Shown in pieces: positions 44,072 to 52,509 of a DNA stretch of 64,000 nt. The stretch's first letter is position 1, and each line of letters opens with the position of its first letter. Source of the stretch: Desulfobaccales bacterium (GTDB lineage Bacteria > Desulfobacterota > Desulfobaccia > Desulfobaccales > 0-14-0-80-60-11). The stretch is taken from assembly GCA_041648175.1 (NCBI GenBank), contig JBAZPO010000007.1, forward strand, positions 1-64,000, written 5' to 3'. The translations under genes and the position numbers were made by a program. Under the pieces are notes generated by a model. The model saw nothing but the letters and a program-made list of their open reading frames with translations, was not told where the DNA came from and searched no databases.

Positions 44072-45682
44072 GTGCCGCAGCTCACTTTTCTTATAGGCGC
44101 CAAGGAGTGCCGGGTCCTTTTTGAACCAGGACCGTCGGTCAGGGATACTCTGGAGGAAGCAGGCTATCAGGTACGCACCGCCTGCCGGGGGCACGGCGCC
44201 TGCGGCCTCTGTGAGATCCGCCTGTTAGCCGGCCTGCCGCCGGAGCCGACCCTTAGCGAACGTCTCCATATAGAGCCGGAGCGTCTGGCCCAGGGGGTGC
44301 GCCTGGCCTGTCAGGTGCGGCCTTTGGGCGATCTGCATCTTGAGATTCTCAATCCGGCGCCACCCACCAAATGGCAGAGCGTCTCCTGCGAGAGTTTTCC
44401 ACCTTCCGCCTGGCCGTTTGACGCACCGCCGCCGGAGATGCTTCAGGAGGTCAAGGGTCCCCTGGGGTTGGCGGTGGACCTGGGTACGACCAATATTCGC
44501 CTGGCGCTTCTGGATCTGGGCAATGGCCGGTGCCTGGCCCAGCGCCGGGGACGCAATCCCCAGGCGAGCTACGGCGCTGATGTCCTGACCCGCCTGGTCG
44601 CGGCGCAAGAATCGCCCGAGTCGGCGCAGGCCCTGTGTGAATCGGCGGCCTCGGCCATTGGCGAGGGGTTGAGTGACCTGGCCCGGCGTGAAGGCGTCGA
44701 TCTGCGCCGGGTGGTATCCCTGGCAGTGGTTGGCAACACCCCCATGCTGGCGCTGTTGGCGGAGAAAAACTACCATCTCTTGTTGCAGCCGCAACATTGG
44801 CAGGCCCCCATCGATTGCCAACCTGAAGGCGCGGCCCGTTTGGCCGAAGCCTGGTCCATTCACCCCAGGGCCGACGTGCGATTCATTCAGCCCCTGGCCG
44901 GGTTCGTGGGCTCCGACCTGCTGGCTGGCTTGGTGGCCACGCGCTTTATGGCCGGACCGGCGCCGGCTCTATTCATCGATTTCGGGACCAATTCCGAGAT
45001 CGCCCTGTGGGACGGGTTGGACCTTTGGGTTACCTCCGCCGCGGGGGGGCCCGCCTTCGAACTCTGGGGGCTGTCCAATGGTATGCCCGCTGAACCCGGA
45101 GCGGTCTATCGGGTAGAACGTGGGCTGGACGACGTCCTGCACTACCAGGTGATCGGTGGGGAGGAGCCCCGGGGGTTTTGCGGCTCCGGCTTGGTGGATC
45201 TCATTGCCCGCCTCTTGGAAACCGGCCGGTTGTCCCGAACCGGGCGGTTTCCGGCGGACCAGGGTCAGGGGCGGTTGGATATCACTCCAGGACCTGCACC
45301 TCTGGGCTTGAGCCTGGAAGATGTGGATAACCTGCAGCGGGCCAAGGCGGCCATCGGCACAGGGGTTATGGTCCTGGCCAGGCACTCGGGGGTCAAGCTG
45401 GACCAACTGCAACGGGTCTGCGTCGCCGGTGAGTTCGGCCGCTTTCTCGATGTGGGGAGCGCTCAGGCCATCGGACTCCTCCCGGCGGGGCCTAAAGATC
45501 GTGTGGAACTGATCTGCGAAGCCGCCTTGCGGGGTTGTGGCGACGTCATTCTTGCCGCCGCGGCACAAGAGCAGCTATCCCGGATGAGAACCATTGCCAG
45601 ACTGGTTAATCTGGCCCTCACCCCGGACTTTGAAGAATTATTTCTCGCCAATCTCTATCTCGAACCTCTTAAAGAGGACTAA
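44072..45682 (+). CDS. Reductive activator of corrinoid proteins (RACo-like, DUF4445)
   Basis: 536 residues. The N-terminal ~95 are a [2Fe-2S] ferredoxin (CRGHGACGLC with LACQV supplying the fourth Cys). The rest is the ASKHA-fold ATPase of RACo: AVDLGTTNIRLALLDL (phosphate 1), SLAVVGNTPMLALL, FIDFGTNSEIALW (phosphate 2), and VAGEFGRFLDVGSAQAIGLLP. Such proteins use ATP to reduce inactive Co(II) back to Co(I) in corrinoid partners, here presumably the product of 42410-43057. GTG is the start, 13 bases after the previous stop. It is followed within 3 bases by the kinase gene. Confidence 0.88.
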   Translation: MPQLTFLIGAKECRVLFEPGPSVRDTLEEAGYQVRTACRGHGACGLCEIRLLAGLPPEPTLSERLHIEPERLAQGVRLACQVRPLGDLHLEILNPAPPTKWQSVSCESFPPSAWPFDAPPPEMLQEVKGPLGLAVDLGTTNIRLALLDLGNGRCLAQRRGRNPQASYGADVLTRLVAAQESPESAQALCESAASAIGEGLSDLARREGVDLRRVVSLAVVGNTPMLALLAEKNYHLLLQPQHWQAPIDCQPEGAARLAEAWSIHPRADVRFIQPLAGFVGSDLLAGLVATRFMAGPAPALFIDFGTNSEIALWDGLDLWVTSAAGGPAFELWGLSNGMPAEPGAVYRVERGLDDVLHYQVIGGEEPRGFCGSGLVDLIARLLETGRLSRTGRFPADQGQGRLDITPGPAPLGLSLEDVDNLQRAKAAIGTGVMVLARHSGVKLDQLQRVCVAGEFGRFLDVGSAQAIGLLPAGPKDRVELICEAALRGCGDVILAAAAQEQLSRMRTIARLVNLALTPDFEELFLANLYLEPLKED

Positions 45683-45685
45683 AGA

Positions 45686-47668
45686 ATGGGCCAATTGTTC
45701 TTCTCCCAGGCGGATCAACTGGAGGCGCTGGTTAAAGCGTACCAGTATCTCGCCGGGTTAATTTCGGACCGGGAGGTTTGGGTAGAGCTGGAGAAGGTGC
45801 TGACTCACTACTTCAAGGCGGATCTGGTAGCCTTCCTGGGTCGGCGGCCTGACGGCGAAATTGTCTTGCACCATCTTTCCCGCCTCGACCAGATCTCCAA
45901 TGAACAGGCTCTGCGGGAGACCGCCGCTACTGCTGCCGAGGTGCTGGATAGCGGTTTCCTGGCCACGGAGATCGTGAACTTGCCACAGCCCTACGCCGTG
46001 GCTTTTCTCCCCATTTCCGAAAGCAAGCAGGCAACCCGGGTAATGCTGGTGGGGCACCGTATGGCCGAGCCGCTGCCCCGGTCTTTGCTGGACATCTATC
46101 TGGCCCTGGCCGGACTGTGCGGCACCACTCTGGAAAGGCTGGCCTCGGAACGCCGGGTGCAGCGCATGACGGAGAAGGTGCCGGAGATGCTCTTCGAGCT
46201 GCTGGTCTACCCGGATGGCACCCTGCAGTTTACTTATATCAGCCGGCAATCCAGTGTCATCTTTTTTCAGCCGCCGGAGGCCTTGCTGGATAATCCCAAC
46301 CTTATCGTCAACGTCATACACCCGGAGGATCAGGCCGGGTTCCTGGCAGCCCTGACCGGTGCTTCCCCCGAGGGGACGCATCTCTCCATGGAATTCCGCT
46401 CCCTCGACCCCTCCGGCCAGGCAAGGCACGTCCTGTTTCACGCCCTTTCCAGTTTTCAAGAAGGCGGCGTCGTGGTCTGGGACGGTTCCTTCCTGGACAT
46501 CACCGCACGCAAGCGGGGGGAGGCCGAGGTTGAACGTCTGCGGCGGCAAAATGAACTGATTTTGAACTTCGCTGGAGAGGGTATTCTCGGCATCGATCTG
46601 GAAGGGAAAATTACTTTCGTTAACCCGGCGGCGGCGAGAATGGCAGGTTGGGAAGTTAAGGAGTTGATCGGCCGGCGGCATCATGAAATGGTTCACCATA
46701 GCAGGCTTGACGGCACCCCTTACCCCCAGGCTGAGTGCCCCATCCATGCGGTAACCAGAGACGGGCAGGTTCGCCGGGCCGATAACGAGATTTTTTGGCG
46801 GCAGGACGGGACAAATTTCCCGGTGGAATACACCAGCACCCCGATTCGGAATGAACAAGGCGAGTTATTGGGGGCTGCGGTGGTGTTCAGAGATATCACG
46901 GAACGCAAACGGGCGGAGGCGGAAATTCGCCAACTGAACGAAGAGTTGGAGCACAGGGTGCAAGAGCGCACTGCGCAGCTGGAATCCGCCAATAAGGAAC
47001 TGGAAAGCTTTGCCTATTCCGTTTCCCATGACTTAAGGGCCCCACTCAGGGCTATAGGTGGTTTCAGCCGCATTTTGCTCGAAGAAAGCGAACATAGGTT
47101 GGATGACGCGGCCAAAGGTTATTTGGATCGAATCATGGCCGGATCGCGGCGCATGGGGCAGCTCATTGATGATATTCTTAAACTTTCCAGGCTGTCGCGC
47201 ACTGAAATGGTCTTTGGCCGTGTCAATATAAGCATTATGGTTCATGAAATCGTTACCGAACTGCAAGCCGCTGAGCCGGAACGCCGGGTGGAATTCTCCA
47301 TCGAGGACAATCTGGTGGTTTCGGGCAGCCGACGACTGCTGCGAATCGCCCTGGAGAACTTGTTGGGTAATGCCTGGAAATTCACTTCCAGGAAACCTCA
47401 GGCCAAAATTGCCTTTGGAAGTATCGAGAAAGACGGCAAAAGAAGTTATTTTGTGCGGGATAACGGCTCTGGGTTCAACATGGCGTATGCAGACAAAATT
47501 TTCAAGCCTTTTGAGCGCTTACACAAGGAAAGCGAGTTTCCGGGTACGGGGATCGGCTTAACCATTGTTCACCGTATCATCCAGCGGCACGGCGGGCAAA
47601 TCTCAGTCGAAAGTGGCGAAAGTCAAGGATCGACCTTTTATTTCTCTCTTAAGGAGAACGGCTCATGA
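45686..47668 (+). CDS. GAF-PAS-PAS sensor histidine kinase
   Basis: 660 residues with no membrane span, so a cytoplasmic sensor. A GAF-like domain (~10-155), PAS (~165-285), PAS (~290-410, GILGIDLEGKITFVNPAA), a coiled coil, HisKA with SFAYSVSHDLRAPLRAIGGF (phospho-His in SHDL) and an HATPase with ENLLGNAWKFT, VRDNGSGFN and GTGIGLTIVHRIIQRHGG. All kinase motifs are intact. It starts 3 bases after the RACo-like gene and its stop overlaps the receiver gene by 4 bases, so it most likely senses something tied to methyl metabolism or corrinoid state. Confidence 0.92.
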   Translation: MGQLFFSQADQLEALVKAYQYLAGLISDREVWVELEKVLTHYFKADLVAFLGRRPDGEIVLHHLSRLDQISNEQALRETAATAAEVLDSGFLATEIVNLPQPYAVAFLPISESKQATRVMLVGHRMAEPLPRSLLDIYLALAGLCGTTLERLASERRVQRMTEKVPEMLFELLVYPDGTLQFTYISRQSSVIFFQPPEALLDNPNLIVNVIHPEDQAGFLAALTGASPEGTHLSMEFRSLDPSGQARHVLFHALSSFQEGGVVVWDGSFLDITARKRGEAEVERLRRQNELILNFAGEGILGIDLEGKITFVNPAAARMAGWEVKELIGRRHHEMVHHSRLDGTPYPQAECPIHAVTRDGQVRRADNEIFWRQDGTNFPVEYTSTPIRNEQGELLGAAVVFRDITERKRAEAEIRQLNEELEHRVQERTAQLESANKELESFAYSVSHDLRAPLRAIGGFSRILLEESEHRLDDAAKGYLDRIMAGSRRMGQLIDDILKLSRLSRTEMVFGRVNISIMVHEIVTELQAAEPERRVEFSIEDNLVVSGSRRLLRIALENLLGNAWKFTSRKPQAKIAFGSIEKDGKRSYFVRDNGSGFNMAYADKIFKPFERLHKESEFPGTGIGLTIVHRIIQRHGGQISVESGESQGSTFYFSLKENGS

Positions 47669-48105
47669 CCCAAAAAGTCATTTTGTTGGTGGAAGATAAC
47701 CCGGATGACGAAGCGTTGACTTTGAGGGCGCTCAAAAAAAGCAAGATCGCCAATCGAGTCGTAGTTGCCCGGGATGGTGAAGAAGCTTTAGATTATCTTT
47801 TTGGTACCGGAAAATATGTCGGCCGGAACCTCAAAGATGCCCCCACCATTGTGTTACTAGACTTAAAGTTGCCCAAGATCGACGGACTGGAAGTTCTCCG
47901 TCGGATCCGCGCCAATGAACACACCCAGTTTACTCCGGTGATTATTCTCACCTCTTCCCAGGAGGAAAGAGACCGGCTGCAAGGTTATAAATTGGGGGTC
48001 AACTCCTACGTAGTCAAGCCGGTCGATTTTTCCCAGTTCAGCGAGGCCATCAATTATTTGGGGTTATACTGGCTCGTGCTGAATGAACCTCCTCCAGTAG
48101 TTTAA
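47665..48105 (+). CDS. Single-domain response regulator, Rcp1-type
   Basis: 146 residues, receiver only. The acidic set ILLVEDNPDDEAL, the phospho-acceptor Asp in VLLDLKLPKIDG, the Thr in ILTSS and the Lys in VVKPVD are all present. The sequence with the insert FGTGKYVGRNLKDAP is typical of the Rcp1 group that receives phosphate from PAS or phytochrome kinases and signals by protein contact. There is no output domain. AAGGAG lies inside the end of the kinase gene and the two genes overlap as ATGA, so they are a cognate pair. Confidence 0.92.
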   Translation: MTQKVILLVEDNPDDEALTLRALKKSKIANRVVVARDGEEALDYLFGTGKYVGRNLKDAPTIVLLDLKLPKIDGLEVLRRIRANEHTQFTPVIILTSSQEERDRLQGYKLGVNSYVVKPVDFSQFSEAINYLGLYWLVLNEPPPVV

Positions 48106-48314
48106 CAGCTATTCTTGGCGACTCCGGACAGGGTGGCTTCAATCGCTTCGACGCTTCCAGGCTGATAAGCCGGGAGGCGATGCCGGGATGGCGGAGCACC
48201 CGCCAAGCATTTTTTTCCATGGCCAGGGGACTCCTCAGCAGATTATGGGAGAATGTCTTCGGCCATACTTCAAGGGGATTTGCCCTCCATGGCCGCTTTG
48301 AGAATCTCTCTCGC

Positions 48315-51300
48315 TCAGAAATGAAAGCCACCCTTGGCAAAGAGGCGGACACAGGCCTCCACCACTTGGGGATCATAAAGGGTCTCTTGATTGCGGGTTA
48401 TTTCTTCCAGGGCTTTATCCACCCCCAGGGCTGGCCGGTACGGCCGGTGCGCGGCCATGGCCTCCATGACATCCGCGACCGCGAGAATTTTGGCTTCCAG
48501 GAGGATATCCGAGCCGGTCAGCCCCCTGGGGTACCCGGAGCCATTCAGACGTTCATGGTGCTGCAACACGATCTCGGCCACCGGCCAGGGAAAGTCTATT
48601 TTCTGTAAGATGTCGTGCCCTGCCTGAGAATGGGTTTTAATGAGATTAAATTCATACTGGTTGAGTTTCCCAGGTTTATTGAGGATCTCGACCGGGACGA
48701 CGATCTTGCCGATATCATGCAGGAAACCTGCCACGCGGATGCCTTCGATGCGGTCGTCGGCCAGGCCAATTTTGAGGGCCAGGTCGCAGGCCAGGCGGGT
48801 TACGTTCCGCTGATGTCCTGCGGTGTAGGGGTCCCGCATTTCTGCCAGGGAGGCGATGGCTTCCACGGTTTGTATCATCATGATCTGAAACTTGATGAGG
48901 CCTTGGATTAGTTCCTGCTCCAGGCGGAGAGACCTAATCCCCACAGCGATGTCGCCGGCCACTTGCTTTAGAAACTCAACCTCTTCCGCCTGGAAGGCAT
49001 TTTTCTTTTCGGCGTAAACATTCAGGGATCCCAGGGTCGTGTGATCATAGGCGAGGGGCAAAGCGATACACGACGCATAGCCCCTGAGTAGGGCAGGTTG
49101 ACGCCACGGGCTGAAGATGGGATCGTTTTCTATATCTTCCACTATGCCAGGTTTCCCGGTTTTGATGGCCATGCCGAGGGGGCCCTGCCCATAAGGCGAA
49201 TCATCCCACGTCGTCTTAATGATTGAGAGATATCCATCCTCATGACCGGCCCAGGCCGCGGGTTTCACCTCAAAGCTGTCCGGCTGCACCAGGCCAATCC
49301 AGGCAAACCTGACATAAGGCACACTCTTCAGCAAATCACAGATTTTTTGAAAGAGCTCTTTCTCGTTCTTTACCCGGAGCAGGACCTCGTTGATATCTTT
49401 AATGGCGCCAAGCAGGATATTCAGGTCCCGGACTCTCGCTTCGGTGCGTTTGTAGTGGCTGATATCCGCGATGATAAGCACCGCGCCGGCAACTTCGCCA
49501 GCCTCGTTCGGGATAGGATCGGCCATGACGTGTAACCAGCGGTCGCCAAAGGGCAGGGTCTGGGTTTCCCGCTTGCGACTTTTCAACATGCGCCCCACCG
49601 GACACTCCGCATCGGGTCCGGTAGTCAGGGGCACCGCCCTACAGCAATGGTGACCCATGATCTCGGATAAAGGTTTGCCTGCCAGATCAACCATGGCCTG
49701 GTTACATTGGAGAATCTGGGATTCCCGATCTACCAGGCACACCGCGTCACCGATGGCGTCGAAGGTGCTTTGCCAGGCGTGAGCTGCGGCGCGGAGGTCC
49801 TCCTCCATCTGCTTGCGCTCGGTAATGACGTCAAATACCGCCACGAAGTATTCTTTTGCGGGGCTGTAAACTGAGACGGAAAACCACATTCTTAAGGCTG
49901 ACACATAGGTCTCAAACTTCTCGGGTTTGCCGGTCAAGGCCACTCTGCCATAGATTTCGAACAGTTCCGAATCAGTCTCCCGGATGCCCGGAATGACTTC
50001 GGACACTTTTTTCCCCTCAACATCTTTTAAGCCGGTCAACAGTTCAAAGGAATTGTTGACCTTTAGATAGATGAAGTCCTGGGGCTGATTTTGATGGAAG
50101 AGCATCTTGCAGTAAGCAAAGCCGTTCAGCATGTTCTCGAACAAGGACCGATAGAGGTCTTCGTTCTGCTGCAGCGCTGCCTCAATCTCTTTGCGTTGGG
50201 TGATGTCTTCGGCAACCTCGATGAACCCGGTTATTTGGCCATCCGTAGCGCGGTATGGAAAAGCCTGGATACGAACGTCAAGCCGGCTACCGTCAGGAGG
50301 GGTAATGGTAAGTTCAAGCACTTCCTTTTGTCCGGTGGCCATGGCCTTGGTTCCGGGACAATGAGCGCAGACCGCATCCCGGTGTTCAAATTCCCGAAAA
50401 CATTCGTGGCCCACCAGTTCGCCGAGGGGCCTTTGTAATAATCTGCCCTGAGCCGCATTGGTCATGATTATCCGATGATCCCGGTCTATTACCGAAATAC
50501 CCAGATCAATGTTTTCCACCAAGGTGCGGTAGCGCGCCTCACTTTCCCGCAACGACTGTTCGGCTTGTAACTTTTGAAAGGCCGCGCCCAGTTGCATCCC
50601 AACTTTTTCCAGCATCTCGACGACATGGAAGGGCACCATATTATCCCGGTGATCCGCCACATGGATCAAGCCCAGGATCACCTCGCCGCGGCGAAAAGGC
50701 ACCAGAGCTACGGATTCATAGCCCACTTGGTTGCACAGGTTGCGGGTGCTGCCTTTGTCTCCCTCGGAAACCGTGGCCAGAAACCGGGAGGTGCCGTTCA
50801 TGTAAAACGACCCGCCCATAGTATAAAATGGCAACGTAGGATCGCACGTGCCTTTGATGACGTTGATACACATGCATTGATCTGAATAAATGGATAGGGG
50901 GCTTTCCATTTCATAGAATTGACGGCTGAAACCCTGATAAGCCAGATAGGGAATCCCGCCCGCAGTGTCGAGAACCCGGATGCCCACCGCCTCACAGCCA
51001 GTAAAGTTTTTGATCTCAGACACGAAAGCTTCTAAAAGCGGATTGATCTCTGTTTGTTCGTGCACAATCTCTTGAAAGCGGAGAGAAGCCTGCAGCGTAT
51101 CCTGCAACCGCTTGACCGCGGTGATGTCCCGGGCGATGGTGGAAGCGCCGATAATCGTACCGGCCGCATCCCGGATGGGTGACACGGTAAGTGAGACCTG
51201 GAGGGGGGTGCCGTCTTTCCGCACCCGTAGCGCTGACAAATGTTCGGTCCCTGCTCCGCGCTTCATCTTTTGCAAGATATGGTTGATCTCCGCCTGATGC

Positions 51301-51623
51301 TCTGGAGGGGCCAGGATCAGAACAGATTTCCCCTTGATTTCAGTGGCGGTATAGCCGTAGAGTCTCTCGGCCGCCGGGTTCCAGTCGGTGATGATGCCCT
51401 CTAACGTCTTGCCGATGATGGCGTCGTCACTGCTCATGACGATGGCAGCCAGACGGGCATGCTCTCGCGAGAAGGCGGTCTGATCTCCTTGGTATCCCGG
51501 CAATGATTGGGCCTCGGTTTGCCCCTGGCCAAGGGCGCGCAAACTCCCCTCGGCCTCGGCCAAGCGGGTGCGCAGGTCTCGGATTTCTCTTAACAGATCT
51601 TCTGAGGTCCTGTCAGTTGTCAT
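48315..51623 (-). CDS. PAS/GAF multi-sensor with HD-GYP c-di-GMP phosphodiesterase domain
   Basis: 1102 residues. Rough order: PAS (~50-170), GAF (~185-345, Cys-rich around DQCMCINVIKGTCD), PAS (~360-480), PAS (~485-605), PAS (~610-720), GAF (~730-880), HD-GYP (~890-1100). The phosphodiesterase motifs are complete: the first His region GHQRNVTRLA, FLHDIGKIVVP, THSQAGHDIL, LQHHERLNGSGYPRG and ADVMEAM. Hydrolysis of c-di-GMP is expected. Several PAS units carry Cys-x-x-Cys-Pro-like clusters (CAHCPG, ECPVG). The ribosome site is weak. It may act on the same second messenger sensed by the riboswitch at 41.1 kb. Confidence 0.9.
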   Translation of the reverse strand: MTTDRTSEDLLREIRDLRTRLAEAEGSLRALGQGQTEAQSLPGYQGDQTAFSREHARLAAIVMSSDDAIIGKTLEGIITDWNPAAERLYGYTATEIKGKSVLILAPPEHQAEINHILQKMKRGAGTEHLSALRVRKDGTPLQVSLTVSPIRDAAGTIIGASTIARDITAVKRLQDTLQASLRFQEIVHEQTEINPLLEAFVSEIKNFTGCEAVGIRVLDTAGGIPYLAYQGFSRQFYEMESPLSIYSDQCMCINVIKGTCDPTLPFYTMGGSFYMNGTSRFLATVSEGDKGSTRNLCNQVGYESVALVPFRRGEVILGLIHVADHRDNMVPFHVVEMLEKVGMQLGAAFQKLQAEQSLRESEARYRTLVENIDLGISVIDRDHRIIMTNAAQGRLLQRPLGELVGHECFREFEHRDAVCAHCPGTKAMATGQKEVLELTITPPDGSRLDVRIQAFPYRATDGQITGFIEVAEDITQRKEIEAALQQNEDLYRSLFENMLNGFAYCKMLFHQNQPQDFIYLKVNNSFELLTGLKDVEGKKVSEVIPGIRETDSELFEIYGRVALTGKPEKFETYVSALRMWFSVSVYSPAKEYFVAVFDVITERKQMEEDLRAAAHAWQSTFDAIGDAVCLVDRESQILQCNQAMVDLAGKPLSEIMGHHCCRAVPLTTGPDAECPVGRMLKSRKRETQTLPFGDRWLHVMADPIPNEAGEVAGAVLIIADISHYKRTEARVRDLNILLGAIKDINEVLLRVKNEKELFQKICDLLKSVPYVRFAWIGLVQPDSFEVKPAAWAGHEDGYLSIIKTTWDDSPYGQGPLGMAIKTGKPGIVEDIENDPIFSPWRQPALLRGYASCIALPLAYDHTTLGSLNVYAEKKNAFQAEEVEFLKQVAGDIAVGIRSLRLEQELIQGLIKFQIMMIQTVEAIASLAEMRDPYTAGHQRNVTRLACDLALKIGLADDRIEGIRVAGFLHDIGKIVVPVEILNKPGKLNQYEFNLIKTHSQAGHDILQKIDFPWPVAEIVLQHHERLNGSGYPRGLTGSDILLEAKILAVADVMEAMAAHRPYRPALGVDKALEEITRNQETLYDPQVVEACVRLFAKGGFHF

Positions 51624-51662
51624 ACATGATCTCGACTTACAACGGCCCTCGACTTATAGTAT

Positions 51663-51747
51663 TTGCCAAAAGTTTTTTCCTCTAATTCTCCTCTCCCCTT
51701 GTGGGAGAGGGTAGGGTGAGGGGTTAATAAGAAAAAACTTTTGGCAA
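51663..51747. repeat. Palindromic element with 17-bp perfect arms
   Basis: TTGCCAAAAGTTTTTTC at 51663-51679 is exactly complementary to 51731-51747. Between the arms sits a common intergenic unit CTCTCCCCTTGTGGGAGAGG followed by GTAGGGTGAGGGG. It may work as a bidirectional terminator for convergent signals or be a MITE-like unit. Confidence 0.65.
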
Positions 51748-51838
51748 TGAGTATAGGTCAGACTCTTGCGTGGCTTGGCTATCGTGGTCTACCCTTGACA
51801 AAACTCAACCTTGCCGGGACCAATCAAGGGCTTTGGTC

Positions 51839-52213
51839 TCAATACTCCCCGGATAGCAACCTCGTGACTATGGGCAAGAGTTCCGTTTGGACTTTGCGCT
51901 TGGGTACATAGGCGCTGGCCCCGGCCGCAGCCGCGTCGGCTCGATGGGCCTCGTCGTCATAAATAGTAAGCATCACCACGTGGGTGTCCGGCAACACCGC
52001 TTTTATGCCCTGGGCGGCCTCGATGCCACTCATCCCGGGCAAGCCGATGTCCATGATGATCAGACGTGGAGTCATCGTCTGGGCCATGGAGATCGCTTCC
52101 TCTCCGCTGGTGGCTTCCAGCAACTGGTAGTGAGGAAAAGAGAGCTCCAGCCATTCCCGCAGTGACTGGCGAACGACTACGTGATCTTCTACTATCAAGA
52201 TATTATGGTTCAT
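51839..52213 (-). CDS. Orphan receiver-domain protein (NarL-type receiver without output domain)
   Basis: 124 residues with ILIVEDHVVVRQSL (acidic pair), the phospho-acceptor Asp in LIIMDIGLPGMSG, MLTIYDD and YVPKRK. The receiver resembles those of NarL/LuxR regulators but ends at residue 124 without the helix-turn-helix. ATG 52213 is chosen because GAGGAGAG lies 4-5 nt upstream. It lies between the HD-GYP sensor and the NarX-type kinase and could take phosphate from the latter. Confidence 0.87.
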   Translation of the reverse strand: MNHNILIVEDHVVVRQSLREWLELSFPHYQLLEATSGEEAISMAQTMTPRLIIMDIGLPGMSGIEAAQGIKAVLPDTHVVMLTIYDDEAHRADAAAAGASAYVPKRKVQTELLPIVTRLLSGEY

Positions 52214-52341
52214 AACTCTCCTCTTCTGTGCAAAATTCTTCAACTATTATGATAGACAACTTTCTTATATCTATGCCGCGATTGCTCTTCTGTCAGCCGG
52301 GAAAGTCTGACAATTTGAGGGGAAGACCTTGACAGTTCAGG

Positions 52342-52509
52342 TCAAAGTCTTGACATCTCAAGGAAGATTCTTCTTGTCGCGTGGGTAGACGCCTGACGCC
52401 CATCGGCGGCTTCGCCTCCCACCAGGAGATCGGCCTGGGTCTCCAACAAGAGTTTGAGTCCGTCCCGGACCACCGCGTGATCGTCGGCCAGAAACACGGT
52501 GATCTTCAT
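52342..52509 (-). pseudogene. Truncated NarL/LuxR-type response regulator
   Basis: The ATG at 52509 overlaps the kinase stop as ATGA, the usual coupling of a NarX-type kinase to its regulator. The first 40 residues (KITVFLADDHAVVRDGLKLL, GGEAADGRQA) are a typical NarL receiver start. Homology then stops, and the frame ends after 55 codons, before the phospho-acceptor Asp. No continuing frame is found downstream. The cognate regulator therefore appears to have been deleted. Confidence 0.75.
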
